The notes beneath the pieces are model-generated. The model saw only the letters and a program-made list of their open reading frames with translations. It ran no database searches and was not told the origin of the DNA. Shown here in pieces: positions 17,088 through 27,083 of a stretch of DNA of 64,000 bases (the stretch's first letter is position 1; each line of letters begins with the position of its first letter). The position numbers and the translations under genes were made by a program. The stretch spans positions 1 through 64,000 of the forward strand of contig NZ_QUMK01000027.1 of assembly GCF_010907035.1 (NCBI RefSeq). Reading direction: 5' to 3'. The stretch is from Rhodopseudomonas sp. BR0M22 (lineage in GTDB: Bacteria; Pseudomonadota; Alphaproteobacteria; Rhizobiales; Xanthobacteraceae).

Positions 17088-17843
17088 ATGGCGATGGGAG
17101 CCGTATCGCAAGCTGAACACCAAGGTCGCGTCGCAGCGCGCAGGCTCGAGTTGCTCGACAAGGTCGACTACCGGCTGGCTTCCACGGTCGCAGAACGCGA
17201 GGCGATCTACCGGTTGCGGTATCGCGCCTATCTCAAAGAGGGGGCCATCGACCCCAACGACACCGGTATCGTGACGGATCGATACGATGATCTTCCGAAT
17301 TCATGGATATTCGGAGTGTTCTACGAGGGCACCCTGAGCAGTTCGCTGCGGATCACCGTGGCATCTCCGGCTCACAGTGCTTGTCCTTCGATGGACGTTT
17401 TTCCGGACTTCCTTCAGCCATGGCTTGCTGATGGCAGAATTATCGTCGACCCGACGCGGTTCGTCGCCGATCCGGCGAGCGCGAATCGATTGCCTGAGCT
17501 TCCCTACCTGACGCTTCGTCTGGCCTATGTGTCCTGCGAGTATTTCAAAGCGGATATCGGTCTCGCTTCGGTGCGGACAGAGCATCAGGCGTTCTATCGC
17601 CGGGTGATGATGCGTTCGATCTGTGCTTCTCGTCCTTATCCGGGATTGAAGAAGCCGATCGGGCTGATGGAAATCGATTTCCCTGCGATGCACGATAAGC
17701 TGTTCGCTCGCTACCCGTTCTTGCGCTCTACTGAATCCGAGCGGCGTCGCCTGTTCGAGCGACCCAAAAGCGTTCCAGAGCTGACCTTGTCCGAAGTCCC
17801 AAGTCTAGCTCCGATCTCGCTCGTCGGTCGGGACTATCCTTGA
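17088..17843 (+). CDS. FeeM-like N-acyl amino acid synthase (LuxI/GNAT fold)
   Basis: 251 residues. Conserved positions of the autoinducer-synthase fold are visible: REAIYRLRYRAYLKE (the R..F/Y..R face), DRYDD, SLRI at the GNAT core, and DPTRFV in place of the LuxI E-S-R-F strand. This matches the FeeM group, which transfers acyl chains from acyl carrier protein to amino acids. No luxR-type gene is nearby, so classical quorum sensing is unlikely. It is preceded by a CtrA-type box and lies between a c-di-GMP enzyme and pal. The product is unknown. Confidence 0.78.
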   Translation: MAMGAVSQAEHQGRVAARRLELLDKVDYRLASTVAEREAIYRLRYRAYLKEGAIDPNDTGIVTDRYDDLPNSWIFGVFYEGTLSSSLRITVASPAHSACPSMDVFPDFLQPWLADGRIIVDPTRFVADPASANRLPELPYLTLRLAYVSCEYFKADIGLASVRTEHQAFYRRVMMRSICASRPYPGLKKPIGLMEIDFPAMHDKLFARYPFLRSTESERRRLFERPKSVPELTLSEVPSLAPISLVGRDYP

Positions 17844-18172
17844 AAAGCACATCCCGTGTTTGGGGGCGTCGGGCAGAATCGCAGGCGTGCCAATTGCGCA
17901 TTCGACCGACGCCTTGATTGCAGGCTCCTGGATGTCGGGGCCACAGGGCGAACAACCAAAGACAATCCGCCGAGATTGGCATCGGTTGAAATGCCGCGAC
18001 TTCACTCTGGCGCCACATTTGCACCTCATTAACCATCGCGATTGCTTTTGGCCGACCGGGGGCATTTGATCGGTGTTGGCAACTCCTCGTCAAGGTTGAC
18101 GGAACGTTCGCTTAACCATCGCCCTGTAGACCGAAATCACAGTCGGAATATCGCGAGCGTGGAGGCTCCGGA
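17844..18172. other. Intergenic region upstream of pal
   Basis: About 330 bp with no gene. Two TTAACCAT sequences (18029-18036 and 18112-18119) match the extended CtrA half-site and lie 144 and 61 bp before the pal start. This is the likely pal promoter region, consistent with pal having its own transcription start away from tolQRAB. Confidence 0.5.
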
Positions 18173-18670
18173 ATGACCAATCACAAGCGAATCCTCCAGG
18201 GATTGAAGCTGGCCGCGGTGCTCGCGGTGGCCCTGTCTATGGGGGCTTGCGCCAACAAGAACGGGCTCGGCGGTGCCGATGGCGCGATGGCCGGTGCGGC
18301 GGCGCCGGGCAGCCAGCAGGATTTCGTCGTGAATGTCGGTGATCGCGTGTTCTTTGAGAGCGATCAGTCGGATCTGTCGCCGCAGGCGGTCGCGACCCTC
18401 GACAAGCAGGTGCAGTGGCTGCAGACCTACAGCCGCTATACCTTCACGATCGAAGGCCATGCCGACGAGCGCGGCACCCGCGAGTACAACATCGCGCTCG
18501 GCGCGCGTCGTGCGCAGTCGGTTCGCAACTATCTGGTGTCGCGCGGTATCGACGCGCAGCGGATGCGAACCATCTCCTACGGCAAGGAACGCCCGGTCGC
18601 GGTCTGCAACGACATCTCGTGCTGGTCGCAGAATCGCCGCGCCGTCACGGTGCTGAACGCCGGCGCCTGA
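18173..18670 (+). CDS. pal: Pal, peptidoglycan-associated outer-membrane lipoprotein
   Basis: 165 residues. Signal peptide with lipobox LSMGAC at about residue 25, a short linker, then an OmpA-type peptidoglycan-binding domain: RVFFESDQSDLSPQA, TIEGHADERGTREYNIALGARRA. It anchors the outer membrane to peptidoglycan and works with TolB/TolA in constriction. It is separated from tolB by 3.8 kb. GGAGGCTCCGGA precedes the ATG, and a strong terminator follows. Confidence 0.96.
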   Translation: MTNHKRILQGLKLAAVLAVALSMGACANKNGLGGADGAMAGAAAPGSQQDFVVNVGDRVFFESDQSDLSPQAVATLDKQVQWLQTYSRYTFTIEGHADERGTREYNIALGARRAQSVRNYLVSRGIDAQRMRTISYGKERPVAVCNDISCWSQNRRAVTVLNAGA

Positions 18671-18696
18671 TCGTCCGCCCGCATCGAAGTCGCGAA

Positions 18697-18725
18697 ACGG
18701 CGCCGCAGGGCGCCGTTTTTGTTTT
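18697..18725 (+). terminator. Rho-independent terminator after pal
   Basis: ACGGCGCC pairs with GGCGCCGT around GCAG, followed by TTTTTGTTTT. Confidence 0.9.
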
Positions 18726-18825
18726 CGACGGCGGCTTTGGCCGTCGCCTCAGTCACATTTTTGGCGTAGTACGGCGATCAATCCAGCGCCACTCGTTTGG
18801 CTGCCCTCGAACTCGTCGGACTGTC

Positions 18826-19863
18826 ATGTCATCAGGTTTTGCCGTCTCCGCGCGCAGCCTCGCTCTGGTGGCGACGCTCGCTTTCGCCGCTCCCGCGCTG
18901 GCCCAGCAGTATGGTGGTGAGGTCGATCCCGAGATCCGCATTCAGCAGCTCGAGGACCGGCTGCGGACGCTGACCGGCCAGAACGAAGAGCTGCAATACC
19001 GCAACCGGCGGCTGGAAGATCAAGTCCGGCAGCTGCAGAGCGGCGGCGGCGCGCCCGGCGCGCAGCAGCCCGCTCCCAACCAGGCGGCGACCCCACCGGC
19101 CGCTCCGCAGCAGCCTTATGGTCAGCCCGCGCAGCAACCGGCTTATGGTCAGCAGCAGCCGGGATACGCTCAGCCGCAGGCGCCGATGGTCCAGCCGCAA
19201 CCCACCGCGCCGCAGGGCGGCGGCCGGCGCGGCGACGCGTTCGATCCGTCGCGCGATCCCAACGCGCCCGGTGTGCCGCGCGCGCTGGGCGGCGGCCAAC
19301 TCCCGATCGAGCAGGGCGGCGGTATGCCGGCCGGCCGCACCCCGGGCGCCCCGATCGATCTGTCGAACGGCAGCGGCGGCTATGTCCAGGGCGGCTATCC
19401 GCAGGGCGGCGCGCCGGCCGCGCCGCAACAGCCGCCGGCGGCGGCCCGTGCGGGAGGGCTGACGACGCAGCCGCCGTCGCAATCGCCGCGCGACGAGTTC
19501 GACCTCGGCATCGGCTACATGCAGCGCCGCGACTATGCGCTGGCAGAAGAGACGATGCGCAACTTCGCGCAGAAGTATCCGGACAATCCGCTGGCCGCCG
19601 ATGCGCAATACTGGCTCGGCGAGAGCTTCTTCCAGCGCCAGATGTATCGCGATGCTGCCGAAGCGTTTCTCGCCGTGACCAGCAAGCACGAGAAATCCGG
19701 CAAGGCGCCCGACGCGCTGCTCCGACTCGGTCAGTCGCTGGCGGCGCTGAAGGAGAAGGAAGCCGCCTGCGCCGCGCTCGGCGAAGTCGGTCGTAAATTT
19801 CCGCAGGCGTCGTCCGGCGTGAAAAAGGCGGTCGAGCGCGAGCAGAAGAAGCTGAAGTGCTGA
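18826..19863 (+). CDS. cpoB: CpoB (YbgF), Tol-associated division coordinator
   Basis: 345 residues. Signal peptide ending APALAQQ, a coiled-coil segment (IRIQQLEDRLRTLTGQNEELQYRNRRLEDQVRQLQ), a long low-complexity Gln/Pro/Gly/Ala linker (about residues 80-225) and C-terminal TPR repeats (DEFDLGIGYMQRRDYALAEETMRNFAQKYP onward). CpoB links peptidoglycan synthesis with Tol-Pal constriction. The linker is unusually long for the family. It starts after the pal terminator, so it may need its own promoter or read-through. Confidence 0.92.
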   Translation: MSSGFAVSARSLALVATLAFAAPALAQQYGGEVDPEIRIQQLEDRLRTLTGQNEELQYRNRRLEDQVRQLQSGGGAPGAQQPAPNQAATPPAAPQQPYGQPAQQPAYGQQQPGYAQPQAPMVQPQPTAPQGGGRRGDAFDPSRDPNAPGVPRALGGGQLPIEQGGGMPAGRTPGAPIDLSNGSGGYVQGGYPQGGAPAAPQQPPAAARAGGLTTQPPSQSPRDEFDLGIGYMQRRDYALAEETMRNFAQKYPDNPLAADAQYWLGESFFQRQMYRDAAEAFLAVTSKHEKSGKAPDALLRLGQSLAALKEKEAACAALGEVGRKFPQASSGVKKAVEREQKKLKC

Positions 19864-19916
19864 ATCATGACGGCCTCGGCGTCGCCGAGGCGTGACAACC
19901 GGCAGGCGAGCGGCCG

Positions 19917-20954
19917 ATGTCCGGGATCGATGACGAGCCGATCTTAGCGCGTGAAGCCAGCCGGTTGTTCGCCGACTGGAAAGCGGTGCCGGCGATTCTG
20001 CTGGCGGTCTCCGGCGGTCCTGATTCGCTGGCGCTGATGTGGCTGGCGGCGCGCTGGCGCAGAGCCTTGAAGTGCGGGCCGGCACTTGTTGTCGCCACCG
20101 TCGATCACGGCCTGCGCCCCGAGGCCGCTCAGGAAGCCCGCGCGGTCAAGCGGCTGGCGGCTTCGCTCGATCTGCCGCACCGCACGCTGCGTTGGCGCGG
20201 CGCCAAGCCGGCCTCCGGCATTCAGGCCGCCGCGCGCGCCGCCCGCTATCCGTTGCTGGCGGAGGCAGCCCTACGGGCCGGCGCGACCCACATTATGACT
20301 GCCCATACCCGCGACGATCAGGCCGAGACGGTGCTGATGCGGTTGTCGCGGGGCAGTGGCATCGCGGGCCTTGCAGCGATGGCGCGTGAAACCGAGCGCG
20401 ACGGCGTGGTGCTGGCGCGGCCGTTGCTCGATGTCCCCAAGGCGCGGCTGCTTGCGACTTTGGCGAAGGCCGGAATCGGCTTCGCGACCGATCCGAGCAA
20501 CGTCGATCCGCGGTTTGCCCGGCCGCGCTGGCGCGAGTTGATGCCGATGCTTGCGGCCGAAGGATGCGATGCGCGTTCATTGGCCCGGCTGGCGGCGCGT
20601 GCCGCGCGGGCCGACGCCGCGCTCGAACGGATGGCCGACGGCGCCGAGCAGTTTCTGGCGTCCTCGCGTGGCGTCTCGGACCGCCCCGGCATCGATGCGG
20701 TCGCGTTCTCGGGCCTTCCGGCGGAAATCAGGATTCGATTGTTGGTTCGGTCGCTGACCCAGCAGGGCTACGAGGGGCCGCCGGAGCTTGGCAAGGTCGA
20801 GGCGCTTGCATCTGCGTTGCAACTGGCCATGACTTCGGCAGCGCCGGCCGGCAAGATCCGGTTGAGACAGACGCTCGCCGGTGCGGTGGTGACGCTCACC
20901 AAGGATCGTCTGGTGATCGCTCCGGCGCCGCCCCGGCGTGGTCGCAGACCCTGA
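19917..20954 (+). CDS. tilS: tRNA(Ile)-lysidine synthase TilS
   Basis: 345 residues with the PP-loop SGGPDSLAL at about residue 32 and the VDHGLRPEA and AHTRDDQAETVLMRL motifs of TilS. It adds lysine to C34 of the CAU-anticodon tRNA-Ile so that it reads AUA. The protein is shorter than E. coli TilS and its C-terminal domain is reduced, as in other alphaproteobacteria. It lies 53 bp after cpoB in the usual cpoB-tilS-ftsH order. Confidence 0.93.
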   Translation: MSGIDDEPILAREASRLFADWKAVPAILLAVSGGPDSLALMWLAARWRRALKCGPALVVATVDHGLRPEAAQEARAVKRLAASLDLPHRTLRWRGAKPASGIQAAARAARYPLLAEAALRAGATHIMTAHTRDDQAETVLMRLSRGSGIAGLAAMARETERDGVVLARPLLDVPKARLLATLAKAGIGFATDPSNVDPRFARPRWRELMPMLAAEGCDARSLARLAARAARADAALERMADGAEQFLASSRGVSDRPGIDAVAFSGLPAEIRIRLLVRSLTQQGYEGPPELGKVEALASALQLAMTSAAPAGKIRLRQTLAGAVVTLTKDRLVIAPAPPRRGRRP

Positions 20955-21184
20955 ACCAGCCCTGCACGGACGCTTAACCACCCGCAACAACCCGCAGTGA
21001 TCGCCACGATTTGAGCGGGAAACCGGTTAGAATGCGCCAAATAGTCCTGTGTGGTTCTCTTGGCACGGGGCCGGCACACACCTAGATTAGGCGGGCCGGC
21101 TCGCGGGAAGCACCCGCAGGGCCTTTCGTCTCGGCGCCGCAGGGCCCACTTGGTCGCGATCCGCGCGACCCATAAGGAAGACCG

Positions 21185-23101
<1,917 letters not shown>

Positions 23102-23123
23102 GCCTGCCGGAAAGTGATGGTTG

Positions 23124-23153
23124 AAAAACGCGGCGGCGACGCCGCGTTTTTTT
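23124..23153 (+). terminator. Rho-independent terminator after ftsH
   Basis: AACGCGGCG pairs with CGCCGCGTT around a GCGA tetraloop, followed by seven T residues. Confidence 0.93.
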
Positions 23154-23255
23154 ATGGCCTGTCGCGACCGAGAAGCGTAGGTCCTGATCCAAACAGGGCA
23201 GGATGTTCAGGGATGGCGTTCGGCGAGCTTCGGCTCAGACGCTGGCATTCGAGCG

Positions 23256-24947
23256 ATGAATGATATGACGCCGGACTCGGCGCTCGGCCTGAACGCGCCG
23301 GGGCGTATTCTGCCCGATGGTGCGCTCGGACCCGGCAAGCTGGCTCGACCGTCGGCCGCGCGCGACCTCTACGATCTCGCTTCGATCGGTCTGCTCGGCG
23401 TTCTCGGCGTCCTGGTGCTGATGACGTTTCGATCCTACGGCGTCACCAATGACGAGTGGGTGCAACAGCGCTACGGCGAGCTGATCATCGATTACTACCG
23501 CAGCGGCCTGATCGATCGCGCGCTGTTCTCGTTCGACAATCTGTATCTGTACGGCGGCCTGTTCGACGTCGCCGCGACCTTGCTTCACAAGATCTCCTCG
23601 CTCGAGCTGTTCGAACTGCGGCATCTGCTCAGTGCGGCTTGCGGCGTTGCCGGAATCGGCGCGGCGATCGCGACAGCACGGCTGATTTCAGGGCCGCGCG
23701 CCGGGCTACTCGCCGGAGTGGCGCTCGCAGTGTGCGGGTTCTGGTACGGCGCCATGTTCCACCACACCAAGGACGTGCCGCTTGCCGCTGCAATGGCCGG
23801 CGCCCTGTATTTCCTCATTCGTGCCACGCGCGATTGTCCGAAGCCGCAGCTCCGCCATCTGATCGGGTTCGGCCTGCTGACCGGCTGCGCGCTCGGCATC
23901 AAGGTGCTGGGGCTGCTGCTGGTGTGCTACGTGCCGGTCGCGATCGTGCTGAACGGCCCGGTGCCGACGTCGGGCGCAGGCTGGCGGGACAGTGCCGCAT
24001 TCGCCGGCCGCTCGCTACTGGCTTTCCTGCCGTCACTGCTGATTGCCTATGCGATCATGCTGATCACCTGGCCGTGGTCGGCGCTGGCGCCGCTCAATCC
24101 GATCCGCGGATTGGTGTCGTTCGGGGACTTCCACTACGCGATCCGCACCATGCTGGCCGGGCAGGTGTACGAGATGGCGACGGTGCCGCGCTGGTACATT
24201 CCGACTTATCTCCTGATCAAGACGCCCATCGTCGTGCTCGCAGGAGCGGCGATCTCGCTGCTTTGGCTGCTGTGGCCACGATTGCTCGGCGATGGCGACG
24301 CGCGCCGCCGGCGCGAGGCCGCGATCGTCGCATTGGCTGTCGTGTTTCCTGTCGCCTGCGAAATCACCGCGCATGGGCCGGCTTTCAGCGGCATGCGGCA
24401 TTTCATATTCGTGTTGCCGCCGCTCTCGGTGCTGGCTGGTATCGGGCTCGATGGCCTGCTGCGCGCGACCACCCGCGTTTCGGCGGCGCTCGGTGCGGTG
24501 GCGCTGGCCGTGATCGTCGCGGCGCTGAGCTGGAACGCCGCGACGCTGATCCGGCTGCATCCGTATCAGTATCTGTTCTACAATCCGCTGGCCGGCGGGC
24601 TGCAAGGCGCCTCGCGCCGCTACGTCATGGATTATTGGTTTACGGCGATGCCGGAAGCGGTGACGCGGCTCGAAAGATACATCGCGCGAACCGATCCCCC
24701 CGATGCCCGTGGACGGATCTACACCGTCGCGGTGTGTGGTCCGCGCGACAGCTTCCTGCATCTTCGGCCGTCGAACCTGCGCTGGGCCCAGGTGTGGGAG
24801 ACCGCAGATTTCTTCATCGCGCCGACTCACATGAATTGCGACCAGGACATCCAGGCCAAGGTCGCGGCGACAGTATCCCGGCTCGGCGTTCCGATCGCTT
24901 ACGTCAAGGATCAACGCGCCAAGACCCGGCCGGGTGAAGCACCGTAG
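23256..24947 (+). CDS. GT-C fold membrane glycosyltransferase (GT39/ArnT-like)
   Basis: 563 residues with about 11 hydrophobic spans. After the first span the periplasmic loop begins YGVTNDEWVQQRYGELI, where the acidic NDE is the catalytic position of polyprenyl-phosphate-sugar-dependent GT-C enzymes; a second loop motif MFHHTKDVPLAAAMAGALYF matches the H-x-K-D-x-P pattern of GT39-like enzymes. A soluble periplasmic C-terminal domain follows from about residue 440. Such enzymes move a sugar from undecaprenyl phosphate to a lipid, glycan or protein. Acceptor unknown; the nearest candidate donor-makers in the window are the GT2/deacetylase pair at 46.6-48.5 kb. Confidence 0.78.
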   Translation: MNDMTPDSALGLNAPGRILPDGALGPGKLARPSAARDLYDLASIGLLGVLGVLVLMTFRSYGVTNDEWVQQRYGELIIDYYRSGLIDRALFSFDNLYLYGGLFDVAATLLHKISSLELFELRHLLSAACGVAGIGAAIATARLISGPRAGLLAGVALAVCGFWYGAMFHHTKDVPLAAAMAGALYFLIRATRDCPKPQLRHLIGFGLLTGCALGIKVLGLLLVCYVPVAIVLNGPVPTSGAGWRDSAAFAGRSLLAFLPSLLIAYAIMLITWPWSALAPLNPIRGLVSFGDFHYAIRTMLAGQVYEMATVPRWYIPTYLLIKTPIVVLAGAAISLLWLLWPRLLGDGDARRRREAAIVALAVVFPVACEITAHGPAFSGMRHFIFVLPPLSVLAGIGLDGLLRATTRVSAALGAVALAVIVAALSWNAATLIRLHPYQYLFYNPLAGGLQGASRRYVMDYWFTAMPEAVTRLERYIARTDPPDARGRIYTVAVCGPRDSFLHLRPSNLRWAQVWETADFFIAPTHMNCDQDIQAKVAATVSRLGVPIAYVKDQRAKTRPGEAP

Positions 24948-25048
24948 CGCCCGCTCTTCGGCCGCCCGCTGCATGGCTGCATGTGCTCGCGTTTGCTTGA
25001 CGCCGCCGCACGCAGCGCGCAACGAAGGCTCGCAAGACGGACCCTGCG

Positions 25049-25801
25049 ATGACCACTCACGTTTCCAAAGCCCCGGCCTATTGGTCGCGCGATGCGATCT
25101 GGCCCGGCATTGTCGCGATCGGCCCGATGCTGCCGGGCACGCTGGCGTTCGGCATGGCGTTCGGTGCGCTCTGCGCGCAGAAGAACTTCACGCTCGCCGA
25201 AGTCGAAGTGATGATGGCCACGGTTTATGGCGGGCTGTCGCAGTTCGTCGCGGTGCAGGCCTGGCCCGACGCGCTGACGCCGTCGTCGATCGCGGCGCTG
25301 GCGCTGCTGACCACCACCGTCAACATCCGCTTCTTCCTGATGACCGCATCGATGCGGCCGTGGTTCGGTACGCTGCCGCCGTGGCAGGCTTATCCGCCGC
25401 TGCTCCTGGTTACCGATGGCGGCTGGCTCGCGGCGATGCGCTATCGCGAGCACGGCGGCGCCAATGCCTGGTTCTATGTCGCCGGCGCGATCGTGCTGTA
25501 TCTGGTGTGGCTGGTATCCGCCATTCCCGGATTCCTGCTCGCCGAGCAACTCGCCGATCCGAAGAAGTTCGGCGTCGACATCGCGATGCCGGCGTTCTTC
25601 GCGGCCCTGCTGGTGCCGGCCTGGAAGGGACCGCGGCGCGCGATTCCATGGTGCGTCTCGGGTGTCGTCGCTCTCACCGTACATTGGCTGGCGCCGGGCT
25701 ATTGGTTCATCATCGCCGGCGCGCTGTCCGGCGCGATCACTGCAGGGCTGATGGACGAGCCGCCGCACAACGCCGCGCATGCAGGGCACCGTCATGACTG
25801 A
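25049..25801 (+). CDS. azlC: AzlC family branched-chain amino acid exporter, large subunit
   Basis: 250 residues and about six to seven membrane spans. The N-terminal motif IGPMLPGTLAFGMAFGALCAQ and TTTVNIRFFLMTASMRPWFG are those of AzlC permeases. It works with the small AzlD subunit, whose start codon overlaps its stop by 8 bp. The C-terminus ends in His/Asp (AHAGHRHD), a possible metal-binding tail. Confidence 0.92.
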   Translation: MTTHVSKAPAYWSRDAIWPGIVAIGPMLPGTLAFGMAFGALCAQKNFTLAEVEVMMATVYGGLSQFVAVQAWPDALTPSSIAALALLTTTVNIRFFLMTASMRPWFGTLPPWQAYPPLLLVTDGGWLAAMRYREHGGANAWFYVAGAIVLYLVWLVSAIPGFLLAEQLADPKKFGVDIAMPAFFAALLVPAWKGPRRAIPWCVSGVVALTVHWLAPGYWFIIAGALSGAITAGLMDEPPHNAAHAGHRHD

Positions 25802-26111
25802 CATGCTTCGCAGCGATGTGATGATTGCCTTTGCGGTGATGACCGCGGTGACGGTGGCGTCGCGCCTCGGCGGCTACTTCATGATGCGCTATGTCGAGGT
25901 GACGCCGCGGGTGCGGCGGATGCTCGATGCACTGCCTGGGTCGATCATTGTTGCTGCTGCGTTGCCAGTGGCTGTCAATGGCGGGCCCATCGTCATGGTC
26001 GCACTCGCAGCGGCGATTGCCGTGAGCGTATTGCGTCGCAACGACTTCCTGGCGGTGATTACTGGTATGTTGGTAGCGGCGCTGGCGCGAGCGCTCGGAT
26101 TGCCGGGCTAG
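25794..26111 (+). CDS. azlD: AzlD family branched-chain amino acid exporter, small subunit
   Basis: 105 residues, four membrane spans, with the AzlD signature VTVASRLGGYFMM...VTPRVRRMLDALPGSIIVA. The ATG at 25794 overlaps the azlC stop, so the two are translationally coupled. Together they form an amino-acid efflux pair of the AzlCD/YgaZH type. Confidence 0.92.
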   Translation: MTDMLRSDVMIAFAVMTAVTVASRLGGYFMMRYVEVTPRVRRMLDALPGSIIVAAALPVAVNGGPIVMVALAAAIAVSVLRRNDFLAVITGMLVAALARALGLPG

Positions 26112-26297
26112 TTTTCAGGAATGCTATTCATTTCATTGCCGTAAGGGCTTGCCTTCGGTTCTGAATAGGTGTTCACTTTTTTCACTGATTTGGCGCGGGC
26201 GATACGTCGGTTTCCCTCGCTAATCCAGCAACTTGGTGAGCGTTTCCGGTCCGATTGAACGGGCTGCGGACCTGCTCGTTTCCGGGGCAACAGCTTC

Positions 26298-26972
26298 ATG
26301 GTTTACCGGCGGACCCATCAGGTGGTGAAGCGCTTGGCTGCGCGCCGCAGTGCGATCCTTGCGGCCGCACGCGAGACCGCCGCCGACGGTGGGATGGCGG
26401 CGGTGCAGATCGCGCCGGTCGCTGCGCGCGCGAAGGTCGCTGCCGGAACGGTGTATCGCTACTTCCCGTCCAAGGCCGACCTGATCTCCGAACTCATCGC
26501 CGATGTTTCGCGCGACGAACTCGCTGCGGTCCGCCGCGCGGCCGATGCGGCGCCGGGGCCGTCTTCTGCGCTCGCCGCCGCGGTGACGACCGTGGCGGTG
26601 CACGTCCTGTCGCATCGGAAGCTGGCCTGGGGAATCCTGGCCGAACCTGTCGATGTCGATGTCTCGGCATCGCGGCTGGCGAGCCGCCGGGAAATAGCAG
26701 GTGAGATCGAGTTGCGGATCGAAGCCGCGGTCCGCGCCGGTCATCTGCCGGCGCAAGATACGGCGCTGGCAGCGACCGCATTGCTCGGCGCAGTGCATGA
26801 ATCGTTGGTCGGGCCGCTGGCGCCGGACAATCTCGACGATCCTGCGAAGCTGCGTGACGCAGTGCAAACCGTTACCTTGCTGGCGCTGCGCGCGGTCGGC
26901 GTGATGGATGCGCGGGCCCGCGGCCTGGTGGTGCAGGCGGTGGTGCCGCCGCGTAGTCTGGTCGGCGCCTGA
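26298..26972 (+). CDS. TetR family regulator
   Basis: 224 residues. HTH region: RSAILAAARETAADGGMAAVQIAPVAARAKVAAGTVYRYFPSKADLISELI; the AGTVYRYFPSK recognition segment is canonical. It starts 187 bp after azlD and ends 111 bp before glcD. It could control either, or an unlinked target; I find no clear palindrome in either gap. Confidence 0.88.
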   Translation: MVYRRTHQVVKRLAARRSAILAAARETAADGGMAAVQIAPVAARAKVAAGTVYRYFPSKADLISELIADVSRDELAAVRRAADAAPGPSSALAAAVTTVAVHVLSHRKLAWGILAEPVDVDVSASRLASRREIAGEIELRIEAAVRAGHLPAQDTALAATALLGAVHESLVGPLAPDNLDDPAKLRDAVQTVTLLALRAVGVMDARARGLVVQAVVPPRSLVGA

Positions 26973-27083
26973 TCAGTTCCAGTTTGCTCCGGGCCAGCGC
27001 TCTGGCTATGACAAACCACGTCGTCTGATCCGATCCGTTCCGGCTCGCCGGATGCGCGGCCAGTTCGAGCGCAGGAGTCTCGC

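Noticed and set aside
17088..17843. Classical LuxI acyl-homoserine lactone synthase
   Set aside because: The fold motifs fit, but the protein is longer, has DPTRFV instead of the usual E-S-R-F, and no luxR gene is nearby; FeeM-like is the better call.
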